From contig JAWHQI010000049.1 of NCBI GenBank assembly GCA_033032865.1, forward strand, positions 3,410,001 through 3,474,000: a stretch of 64,000 nt of DNA, given 5' to 3'. Both the position numbers and the translations under genes were made by a program. A model generated the notes under the pieces. That model worked only from the letters and a program-made list of their open reading frames with translations. It had not been told where the DNA came from and did no database searches. This document shows positions 29,724 through 38,410 of this stretch, piece after piece. Source of the DNA: Dactylorhiza incarnata (taxonomy: Eukaryota > Streptophyta > Magnoliopsida > Asparagales > Orchidaceae). The first letter of the stretch is position 1. Each line of letters starts with the position of its first letter.

Positions 29724-31319
29724 ATGGTGAGCTTTGTCTCTTGTTTCTTTGCTGGTCCCTTGGATGAGAGTGAGCCGTCGAGCTTTGAAAAGGCCAAAGG
29801 AGTGGAACAATGGGATTCAGCTATGCAGGAAGAGATGAGTGCTCTTGAGAAGAATGAGACTTGTTCTCTGGTGCCCAAGCCCAAGGGTATCACCCATGTG
29901 ACATGCAAGTGGGTCTATAAGCTCAAGAAGAAGGCAGACGGTAGTATCGAGCGGTACAAGGCTCGCCTTGTGGCTCGGGGATTCTCGCAGCAATACGGTG
30001 AAGACTATGAAGAGACATTCAGTCCGGTGGCAAAAATGACTTCAGTTCGGCTTGTGAATGCCTTGGCGGCGTTTTGGGGATTGAAGATTTGGCAGCTAGA
30101 TGTAATGAATGCGTTCTTGTACGGCGAGATTGACAAGGACATCTTCATGGTTCAGCTGCCAGGCTTCGTGTCTGAATATTTTCCTGACTATGTCTACAAG
30201 TTGAAGAAGGCCTTGTATGGGTTGAAGCAAGCGCCGAGGGCGTGGTATGGAAAGATTACAGAATATATCCTATTCTGTGGGTTTGGTGCTTCAGACTCAG
30301 ACTTAAGCTTGTTCGTCAAGAAGAGCGGGGAGCTTCAAGTCATCATGCTACTTTACGTCGACGATATGATAGTGACGGGGAATTCGAAGGAGGAGGTAGC
30401 AAAGCTTCAGGCTGAGCTATCTATCAGGTTCGAGATGAAGGACTTAGGTGGGCTTCACCATTTCATTGGACTCAAAGTACAGAGGAAGGAAAGTGGAGTG
30501 TTGGTGTCCCTGGCTGCATATGCGAGGGGAATCGTGGAACGATTCGGCATGAAGGAGGGAAAGTGCATCTCTACACCTCTGGAGAAGGCCATGAAACTTC
30601 GGAATGATGAGGGGAGGATTCTGGAAGATCCGCTGGTGTTCCGAGCTCTGGTTGGGAGCTTGATCTATCTAACGATCACTAGGCCGGATATTGCGTATGC
30701 AGTTGGCAGGGTGAGCCGTTATATGGCGGAACAACAGATGCCTCATCTCCTAGCGGCCAAGAATATATTGAAGTATGTCAAGGCGACTTCAGATATGGGT
30801 CTCCTTTACAGGAGGGATGAGGGCTTCGAAGTGCATGGGTACATGGATGCTGATTACGGGGGAGATTCGGATGATCAGAAGTCAACGTCTGGATACGTCT
30901 TCATGGAGGGCCCTACGGCTATATTATGGTGCAGCAAGAAGCAGGATTCCGTGTCTGTCTCAAGCACGGAAGCGGAATACAAGGCTTCAGCCTTGGCAGC
31001 TCAAGAAGCCATCTGGCTTAGGAGGTTGGTAGGAGACGTCCATAAGGAGTTTCGGGGTCTGAATCTACTCCGCGACGACAATGAGAGTGCTCTCAAACTG
31101 GTTACTAATCCAGTTTGTCACGCGAGGACCAAGCATATAGAGATCGAGCATCACTTCATTCGTAAGAAGGTGCTGGAGGGGTCTCTTTCGGTGGAGCATG
31201 TTCAGAGTCAGGACAACATTGTTGACATATTCACAAAGGCGCCGGCGAAGGGGCTGTTTACTTGGCTAAGGAGATTACTTGGACTGTTTTCAACTTCCCA
31301 CTTCAAGGGGGAGTGTTGA
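29724..31319 (+). CDS. F2 reverse transcriptase-RNase H (open 531-codon frame)
   Basis: Copia RVT_2 reverse transcriptase and RNase H, which would copy element RNA into DNA inside the particle. Motifs in order: CKWVYKLKKKADGSIERYKA, ARGFSQQYGEDYEETFSPVA, WQLDVMNAFLYGEIDKDIFM, KKALYGLKQAPRAWYGKI, the catalytic YVDDM (30354-30368), SLIYLTITRPDIAYAVGRVS, then RNase H with HGYMDADYGGDSDDQKSTSG, SVSSTEAEYKASALAAQEAI and KHIEIEHHFIRKKVLEGSLS. The frame ends just inside the 3' LTR. The Met at 29724 is simply the first in this open stretch; in an intact element the region belongs to one long polyprotein, cut here by the stop near 29685. The frame has no lesion, unlike the same region of F1. Confidence 0.9.
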   Translation: MVSFVSCFFAGPLDESEPSSFEKAKGVEQWDSAMQEEMSALEKNETCSLVPKPKGITHVTCKWVYKLKKKADGSIERYKARLVARGFSQQYGEDYEETFSPVAKMTSVRLVNALAAFWGLKIWQLDVMNAFLYGEIDKDIFMVQLPGFVSEYFPDYVYKLKKALYGLKQAPRAWYGKITEYILFCGFGASDSDLSLFVKKSGELQVIMLLYVDDMIVTGNSKEEVAKLQAELSIRFEMKDLGGLHHFIGLKVQRKESGVLVSLAAYARGIVERFGMKEGKCISTPLEKAMKLRNDEGRILEDPLVFRALVGSLIYLTITRPDIAYAVGRVSRYMAEQQMPHLLAAKNILKYVKATSDMGLLYRRDEGFEVHGYMDADYGGDSDDQKSTSGYVFMEGPTAILWCSKKQDSVSVSSTEAEYKASALAAQEAIWLRRLVGDVHKEFRGLNLLRDDNESALKLVTNPVCHARTKHIEIEHHFIRKKVLEGSLSVEHVQSQDNIVDIFTKAPAKGLFTWLRRLLGLFSTSHFKGEC

Positions 31320-32508
31320 AAATGTTGAAGTGGAAGTTTGTGGAGTTGGCGGTCTGGGGGGAGACCGCGCGGTCTATTCTGACCGCACGGTCTTGCAGTC
31401 TCCTCTGGCGGTCTGACCTCCCTGGTCTAGCCGCGAGCTATTCGGCGTGACCACCGTTCTTCTGTCAAAGGGTGCCAAGGTGAGGTCGCGTGGTCTGGTC
31501 GTGTGACCGCGTCGCGGAGCATGTTTCTGCATGATGAGACCAAGTTGTCTGGTTTGCGTGACCGCATGGTACGTGCAGTCTGGTCTGGTGGCTGTGCGGT
31601 CTCTTATTGGTGCGCGCGGACTAAGGTATTCTTAGTCGCGTGGTCTCCGATGTGTGTTCGCATAGCTGGTCCTTCGGCGATCAACTGGTATATGCGTTCA
31701 CTGGTGTTTGGTCGACTTGGCGGGATGTTGTCCTAGTCGGCCTTGTGTGTTCGCAGTCTCTGGAGGAGGTCGGGTGGCGAACACAGGTGGTGAGCGTCAT
31801 GACCGGACGAGTTGTCATGATCGCGCGGCTTCTGTCTAAGTTGGTGAACTCACGGCGCAGATTGATCTTTTGCTGATCGCGCGGGTTGACCGGTTTGGTC
31901 GAGCGATCAAGGATGGTGACCCTATCTCATAGGGTGGTGACTGGATCAGGTCTCACGCCTATAAATAGGAGCCACTGTTGCAGCAAACATAATCACATCA
32001 AGTGTAAGCTAAGCTCGTGTCCTGTTCTTGCGGTCTCTTTTTTTGTGACCGGCTGGTTAGCTGATCAAACTTGTCTTGTGCAGCTTCTACGGATTGTGCT
32101 GGCAGCAGCGGTCATCTCCTCTTCTGAAGGTGTTTGGGCGGTCTCGCGGCTTGCAGTGTGGGTTGCTGGAGTTCGGGAGGATCAGTGGTAGATCGCGGAG
32201 TTCTCAGTTGGTGTTGTTCAAGTCGCAGGCAGGCAGTTCGGGCGGTCTTGTTATCTAGCCGAGCGGACTGTCAGGTCGAGCGGTCAGGCGGTCTCGGTTG
32301 GCAGATCGCTGGTTTTCCTTTCAGCTTGTTTTTATCTTTTATTATTTGTGTACTGGCGAAATCATGTCTCGCTATGTATACCTCACCTGTAATGAAGAAT
32401 TTTGCATGATCAATAAAGATTGTGTTTTCTTAATGTGCTTCTGCTTGTTGGCTTGAACTTTGTGTTATACTATTCCTGCTCACTCCTAGATCTACGGAAA
32501 GTTTCACA
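31314..32508 (+). repeat. F2 3' LTR
   Basis: TGTTGAAAAT to TTTCACA. TATA box at 31960-31967. Its last 113 bp plus 33 bp of flanking LTR J have been duplicated in tandem (see 32396-32687). Confidence 0.9.
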
Positions 32509-32687
32509 CCCTCACACCAAGGTGTTTTTGTTCAGGTGTCCAGAATTTTGCATGATCAATAAAGATTGTGTTTTCTTAATGTGCTTCTGCTTGTTGGCTT
32601 GAACTTTGTGTTATACTATTCCTGCTCACTCCTAGATCTACGGAAAGTTTCACACCCTCACACCAAGGTGTTTTTGTTCAGGTGTCC
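32396..32687. repeat. Perfect 146-bp tandem duplication across the F2/J junction
   Basis: 32396-32541 and 32542-32687 read identically. Each copy contains the final 113 bp of the F2 3' LTR, the target repeat CCCTC and 28 bp of J ending GGTGTCC. It happened after F2 inserted. No difference is visible between the copies, so it is recent or an assembly duplication. Confidence 0.93.
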
Positions 32688-33340
32688 ACACACCACATAG
32701 CTTTTGATTAGGTGCTCAAAACCAAGATGCAGGTTTTTGCTAAGGTGCCCTGTCACCGATAGTTAACTTTTGAAGGGAGTTATAACCCTTTACAAGATGG
32801 GAAGGAATGCAGAAAACAAAAACATTGAAGGTGTTCTTCTCTTTCTAAGAAGACTCTTGATGATGATGTTGAAGAGAGCTCCCCCTGTCTGATTTATATT
32901 GATGACAGCTTTGTGGATGGAGCTTCATCTCTTGATTCAAATACTCTTCTTATTCTTCTTGCAGTTTAGATCCCTGAGCAAATAGTATTGATTGGTGTCT
33001 CAGATTGTATATGATCTGCAAGAAAGAGTTTAGCAAAAACGAGATAAGATAGAATAATGTTGTTGTTCTCTGTTTTTGCTGTTGTTCTTCTTTTTCTCTT
33101 CTTCCCGTAGCTTTCTATTTTCTGCCGCTTGTTATTCTATCTCCTGTTCTTCTCTTTGTATATTTAATCTGGAGAGCAGTTCGGCTGCTTTTAATTCTTG
33201 CCGACAGAAGAGGAAGGAAATAATATCTCTTTTATTTCCCAGATCCTCGAGAACATAACTTGCCATCTTTAGCTTGCTGCAACGGCTATATCATTTAATG
33301 CTGCTGCCAATGACTATTTCAAACAAAGGAAAGGCAGCAA

Positions 33341-33350
33341 TATATATATA
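33341..33350 (-). promoter_or_regulatory. TATA-like box of LTR J
   Basis: TATATATATA on the minus strand, between the TTCGTCGAAC-rich U3 (33420-33855) and the downstream leader. A simple AT repeat, so weak evidence. Confidence 0.35.
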
Positions 33351-33419
33351 GAAATAATAAATATTGCTCTATAAAATCTGACAACATATATATAATATTT
33401 TAGTCGAACTGAGAATGAT

Positions 33420-33855
33420 ATAAAATAATGCTGAAGATATTTCGTCGAGCTCAGCTTCACGTTCATCGACCTCATCATTTGATTCATCATTCTGAGCCTC
33501 TGCTGAAGATTCGTCGAACGCAGACTTGAGTTCGTCGAACGGAAGGATTCATCGACTGCTGAGCCTGGATAATTTCTTCGACCGCTGAAGTATTGAGCTG
33601 TTCGTCGAACGCAAACTTGAGTTCGTCGAACGCAACTTATATTTAGTCGAGCGCTGTACATAGACAAATTCTTCGACCGCCGAGACGGGTTCGTCGACCG
33701 CTGAGATTTGAGTTGTTCATCGACCGCTAAACCGCTGAGCGGGGATCGTCGAGCGTTGCTTGGATTTTGTAAAACGCAGCTTTGAACCTTTTCATCGATC
33801 GCAGAGCGCCGTTCGTCGAACGCAGGTAGCCGTTCGTCGAACACAGAGAACATAT
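33420..33855 (-). repeat. TTCGTCGAACGCAG word array in the J U3
   Basis: At least ten copies of TTCGTCGAAC or one-base variants on the plus strand, several extended to TTCGTCGAACGCAG (33510-33523 is exact). Mixed with CGACCGCTGAG words (about 33588, 33693, 33722). No frame here belongs to a gene; the 179-codon minus-strand frame is a by-product of the repeats. Confidence 0.75.
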
Positions 33856-34012
33856 GTAATTTTTATCTTTCTCTTATTTTTCAGCTTATTAATTATGTCT
33901 CTTTTCAGCCTTCTTTCTTAATGGGATTTGATCGAAGTTATACAATGTGTTATGATAGAAACTTAGACATTAAAGGTGGATCCTAACTCAAATCAAAACT
34001 AAGGTTCCAACA

Positions 34013-34389
34013 GACTTTCTGTACATTCTTTCATCAGCACTTCCTTCCACCATTGTGGTGAGAGAATCCCAGATTTCTTTTGCTGATTGGCATTTAGCAA
34101 CCTTCTAAAAATTGTCATCTGACAGTGTTGAAACCAGAATGTTCATGGCCTTGGCATCACATGACATGACCTTATTCTCAACCTCTGTCCATTCATTTCT
34201 TGGGACAGACTCAGTTATTGAAGATTCTCATGCCTTTTGTCTGACTGGAGCTGGAGGACCTGTGAGAAGAACACTATAGATGTCTTCATAAATGGAATTC
34301 ATATAAAGCCTTATTCTAGCCATCCAGAGTGTGAAATTATTCAAGTTACATATTGGGGTTCTTGTAGAAGCATAATCCTTAATACTCAT
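34013..34389 (-). pseudogene. gag: A gag, segment 1 (N-terminus)
   Basis: Starts at 34389, MSIKDYASTRTPICNLNNFT, with RIRLYMNSIYEDIYSVLLTG, then a TGA near 34232, then MNILVSTLSDDNF followed by a TAG near 34108, and KEIWDSLTTMVEGSADER. Closely parallels the S1 gag. Cut at 34013 by LTR J; the frame continues at 25765. Confidence 0.83.
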
Positions 34390-34464
34390 TTTCTTTTAAG
34401 AAATATTTTTATTATAAAGAAATAGGAGTAGGAGGTCTTTTGGTCAAGGTGTTAGCCTTTTAGT

Positions 34465-34487
34465 GATCAACCTCCCTGTGATACCAA
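34465..34487 (-). other. A primer-binding site (partly decayed)
   Basis: The minus strand reads TTGGTATCACAGGGAGGTTG, matching the S1 site TTGGTATCAAAGCCAGGTTG with a few substitutions. It abuts the LTR end at 34489. Confidence 0.75.
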
Positions 34488-34488
34488 T

Positions 34489-36183
34489 TGAATGTGAACA
34501 GTGTGCCAATGAGAATCCTCTAGTGGGGGGTGAATAGAGATATAAAATATTTCTATCCTAACTGTGTGAACATTAAAATAAACTAAAGAATTATGCTCAA
34601 CAAAATCACAGGCAGAATAATAATAGTGCAAAAAATAAATTGTTGTATAAAAGGAATCGGGACAGCACAGAAAAGCACAACACAAACACCAGAAATTTTA
34701 TAGAGGTTGCCCAAAATGTGGGTACTCCCCTCTTCTACTACCTGGTAGGAATGCAATAATTGTGCGTGAGTCTTGTGGTAAGGAGACTGTTAGAATCACT
34801 GATCTTTTAAAAATGAGATCATGAACCACCAGATCTTTTGATAAGGAGACCTTGAAACAACCATATCTTTTGATAAGGAGATCTTGAACCACTGAATCGT
34901 TTGGAAGAGGGATACTTAAAACTCTTTTACGGAGAGAATGAGAAGGAGAAAGACGAAGGAGAGAAGGTGAAGAATTCTGTTCTCAGAATTCTTATGATGC
35001 TTGTATGAAGAACACCTTCTTAATTCTTTCACTGGATCTGCTTATGATTAACTCCTGCTTATGATGGTGATGTATTGCAGGAGCTATGGATATCATATCC
35101 ATTTTGTTTCTACTAATTGAGATCTGGCTGCTATATGATTATGATGAAGAGCAGCCTTCAGATATTCTGTTCTATAAGATGAAGAGCAGCTTTTCATTCT
35201 TCTCTGTATGTTCTCTATTAGGGTTCCTGAGGAGGAAGAAGAAGAGAGAGCCCTAATAGAAAACTGTTCGCAGATTGTAATGAATGCTCAATCTTTTTCT
35301 TTCTTTTCTTCCCTTTTATTGTCCCACTTTAATTTGAATTTTGTTTCCCCTTCTGCTAAGTCATGAAACGGTATTCAACACTGGACAATTTATCTTTCCT
35401 TCCTTCTTTAATTCCCGACCCGTCCACCTACTATTAGCATGTTTCCAAGAAAGCTTTTCTGTCCTCTTTTATTCTTCTTTCTATTTGAGGCAATTAATGA
35501 GCCATTGGAGAACGGTCTTGAGTATTGTGGTCCATGAGAGAGGGTCCAAAATGAAAGCTGAAAAGGTTTCCTTTTTATACTGTATTTGACGTAGCATCGA
35601 GTTCTCTTCCTCTCTTATCGACACACCTTTGAGTTCTTATAAGATCTGCTTCGAATTCATCCTTGCTCTGATTGAACTCTGCTAGTCGACATTGCGTCGA
35701 TTTCTAATTGATGTAACCATCGAGTTGAGGACATGGCTCTGAACTTCATTATCTGCGTCGAGATGAAGTCAACGTTGCGTCAACTTTAGGTCGCTTCGAC
35801 AGATACTTCCTTCTGTGTTGAGTTGAAGTAGAAGCTGCGTCGACTTCTCAAGGTACTTCAACAGGTCCATGGTCTTTACGTCAATATCTATTGGATGTAA
35901 CATCGACTTGAATTACTTCAACAGAAGGGTTGAATCAGTTGGACTTCTAGTCAGTGTAACGTCGACAATAACTTGATGTTGCGTCGAATTCTATTCGACG
36001 CAAATGTTAACTTTGCCCAAATTTTGCTTCTCTTGATCTGGTCTTGACACCCTGAGTTGAGTGTGACATCCTAATACATCTAATGACCAGATTACCCTCA
36101 CTATACAATGGGTAGTTCAACCTAGGGAATAAAATCAATTTTAGATAATTTGTTAAGTTAAATCAAAGGAGTTTTTCCGAACA
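34489..36183 (-). repeat. A 5' LTR (1695 bp)
   Basis: On the minus strand: starts TGTTCGGAAAAACTCC; U3 with CGTCGA/TCGACG words (35590-36000); TATA box (TATAAAAAG, 35571-35579); leader hairpins (about 34767-34920); poly-C block (34523-34530); ends ACACTGTTCACATTCA. A reverse homologue of LTR B, which lies in the host element. Confidence 0.85.
35571..35579 (-). promoter_or_regulatory. TATA box of LTR A
   Basis: TATAAAAAG on the minus strand, directly downstream of the CGTCGA-word cluster. Confidence 0.55.
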
Positions 36184-37864
36184 CAGTACCATTCCAAAAA
36201 ATGCAAGTAGAACTGCCACACAGGAACTTGTCCCTAGATCTGAATGGACTGATGTAGAGAAGAAGGTGAAAGTATAGGAGGTCAAGGCTATGATCATCCT
36301 AGTGTCTACTATGTCAGATGACATATTCCAAAAAGTGGCTGACTACAACTCAGCAAAAGAAATCTGGGAATCTTTGTCCAAACTGGTTGAAGGCAGCTCA
36401 GATGAAATAAAGAATAGGAAGTCCCTTCTCATATCTTAATATGAAAACTTCCAAAAGAAAGCTGAAGAGAATGTTGCTGAAATGTATGAAAGATTCATCT
36501 TAATCATTAATGAGTTTGAGTGCCTAGACAATTTGATCTCATTTTATAGAGATCAATGACAAGCTTCTCGTGTGCATCCAAAGCACTTGAGATTCAAGGA
36601 TCTGGGCTATTAGAGTGTCCAGATGCCATAAAGAGAACTCCATTGATGCCTTGCTAGGCAAGCTAAAGTCCTATGAGCAACTACTGAAGAAACGAGCTGA
36701 GACAGAAGCCAAGGAGAAAGTCTCAGCTCCCAAAGAAAGGACTATAGATTTGAACGCAGCTAAAGGAGAGCCATCCACTTCTGAAGAAGAAATTTTCAAT
36801 CTCTTGGCAAGAAGATTTAGAAGATGTGTCTAGTCTGAAGACTCCAGAAGGAAGGAAAGGAGCTCAAGTAAAACAAGGTTTGATAAGACTCCAAAGAAGG
36901 AAATAATCTTCTTTGCATGCAGAAAACTAGGACACATTGCCCCAGAATGTCCTTAAGAGCATAAAGACAGAAGCAGCAGCAAGAAGGAGCATAAGAAGAA
37001 GTCCTTCAGGAAGAAGGACAAGAAGAAGGGAAAAGTTTTCATAGCTGAAAGCTGGAGTGACTCAGAATCCGAGTCAAGCTCCTCTTCATCTGATAGTAAT
37101 GAAGAATGTACTGCTGAAGAAGCCTGTCTAATGGCTTTAGAAGATTTAACTGAAGAAGATCAAGTATCTTTATTTGATGAATTTGATTTTTCTTTAGAAG
37201 ACTTGAAAAATTTGTTGTAAGGATTTTTGTCAAGACTATCTTAAACTTTAAAAAGAAATTGAAACAGTTATGAAAGAACTAGAAGATTTTATGAAGGAAA
37301 ATATGTACTTCATTAACTATGAGTTAAGGAATGAAATGTATAAAAAGGAAATAGAAATAAGTGAATTAACTTATGAAAATTCAACTCTAAAAGTACTTAC
37401 AAAGGCAAAAGCCTTTGAAGACTCACTCAATGGGAGGAGTTAAAAGCTAAAGGATATCATGCAGAATCTTTCTATGGGATCTAGATATCTTGGCCTAGGA
37501 GAAGATTCATTAACAAGCACAACAATATCTAGCAAACTAGCCTGGAGAAATCCAGTAATATTTGTTAGACCTAGTAATTATCAAATAAATAAAAACAGTC
37601 TAGTGTGTAAAGAACAAAACAACTATCATGATAAACTCACTATATTTAATAGAGTGAATCACAATAATGAGAAGAAAACTCTATGCAAGAACAGTTCAAT
37701 GAAACAAGCAAACCACAATAAAGAAGCTAAAATCAAAAGAAAAAATATTAGGCATTCTATAAATTTACTATTTCTAGATACATTTTATGCAAAATTCCAG
37801 TACAAAGATAACAAATCTATGTTTGATAAACCTATCTTCTACCATCCAAAAGGGTATAATGAAA
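36184..37864 (+). pseudogene. gag: B gag, segment 2 with gag-pol linker
   Basis: Resumes the B gag after A. Blocks: ARGTCHTGTC-type codons give TATQELVPRSEWTDVEKKVK, then ILVSTMSDDIFQKVADYNSA, KEIWESLSKLVEGSSDEIK, ALLGKLKSYEQLLKKRAETE, and a knuckle reading FFACRKLGHIAPEC in which the first Cys is now Phe (36911-36952). An acidic Ser-rich tail, FDEFDFSLEDLKNLL, a coiled coil and the linker (SMGSRYLGLGEDSLT, VIFVRPSNYQ) follow. Stops near 36276, 36437, 36830 and 36955 disrupt it. It reaches FYHPKGYNE before LTR F3 cuts in at 37865. The part 37459-37868 is open for 139 codons. Confidence 0.78.
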
Positions 37865-38410
37865 TGTTAAATTTTTGAAGTGGAAGTGGAATGGTGTTGG
37901 GCGGTCTGCAGGTTGGAGACCATAGAGACCGCACAGTTTGCACTGGTGCTCTGACAAGTTCTGTCTCGGCGGTCTGATCAGGGAGATCGCCATTTTTCCA
38001 AGCAGCTCACGCGGGTTGTTCTGGCGACTTGTTCAAGTCGGCCAGGTGTTAAAGTAGGTATGACTTCTTGTAGTGACCGTGCGGTCTAACGACTGTTCTA
38101 GTCGGTCTGGTTACTGAAGGAGTTATTTTCTTTTGCAATAAGACCTGGCGATCTGTTTTAGGAGACCGTGGTAATTGGGCAGTTTGTACATAACTGTATG
38201 GTTAATAAGGGAGCTGATTAGCGGTGCTGAGCTCGGGCGATCTGTTTTGTGAGACCGCTCGCTATCTGATGGTAGTTAATGTATCCCAGTTTGTGCAGTG
38301 ACGACATCCGTCTACTCGCCTATAAATAGGGGTGCAGGGCCCGTCATTCATAACGAGAACTGTAAGAACCAATGTTGGCTTGATTGTGCTGGTCTCACTT
38401 TGAAGTCGTG
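37865..38410 (+). repeat. F3: truncated LTR of the F1/F2-type family
   Basis: Starts TGTTAAATTTTTGAAG like the F1 3' LTR and tracks it through the GCGGTCT words and the TATA box (38321-38328) to GTTGGCTTGATTGTG, then stops at 38410 (about position 460 of the F1 LTR) exactly where TGTAACACCCC begins. The missing half is not found elsewhere in the window. Confidence 0.82.

Larger units (their letters stand above)
26062..32508 (+). mobile_element. F2: complete Ty1-copia element with an open RT-RNase H frame
   Basis: LTRs 26062-27258 (1197 bp) and 31314-32508 (1195 bp), an exact initiator-Met primer site (27259-27270), gag to RNase H in copia order, a polypurine tract (CTTCAAGGGGGAG, 31301-31313) and target duplication CCCTC (26057-26061 and 32509-32513). 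It is inserted in LTR J. Same family as F1, but with far fewer lesions. Confidence 0.93.
25766..34012 (-). mobile_element. J: solo LTR inserted in the A gag, itself split by F2
   Basis: Flanked by GACTT on both sides (25761-25765 and 34013-34017), with TG...CA ends (TGAAAGTCC at 25766, TTCCAACA at 34012). Without F2 and its target repeat it is about 1.8 kb and carries no coding region, so it is read as a solo LTR. On the minus strand it has a TTCGTCGAAC-rich U3 (33420-33855), a TATA-like box (33341-33350), and leader repeats ending at the box GTTCCCCAATCAACTTGGG (about 25982-26000). A primer-site-like TTGGTATCAAAGC lies about 20 bp inside its 3' end. Confidence 0.75.
23717..36183 (-). mobile_element. 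A: deleted Sirevirus-like copia element nested in B
   Basis: Minus-strand element with a full 5' LTR (34489-36183), primer site, gag in two parts (34389-34013 and 25765-24253) and only the terminal 536 bp of its 3' LTR (23717-24252). All of pol is gone: the gag-pol linker joins directly into mid-LTR. The target duplication CAGTA flanks the whole. Solo LTR J, itself holding F2, is inserted in its gag. Confidence 0.88.

Noticed and set aside
33314..33853. 179-codon minus-strand ORF with Arg/Ser repeats
   Set aside because: Produced by TTCGTCGAAC repeats in the U3 of LTR J; no domain and no partner in related LTRs.
37459..37878. 139-codon Asn/Lys-rich ORF as a separate gene
   Set aside because: SMGSRYLGLGEDSLT and VIFVRPSNYQ match the gag-pol linker of element A; it is the end of the B gag, and its last codons run into LTR F3.
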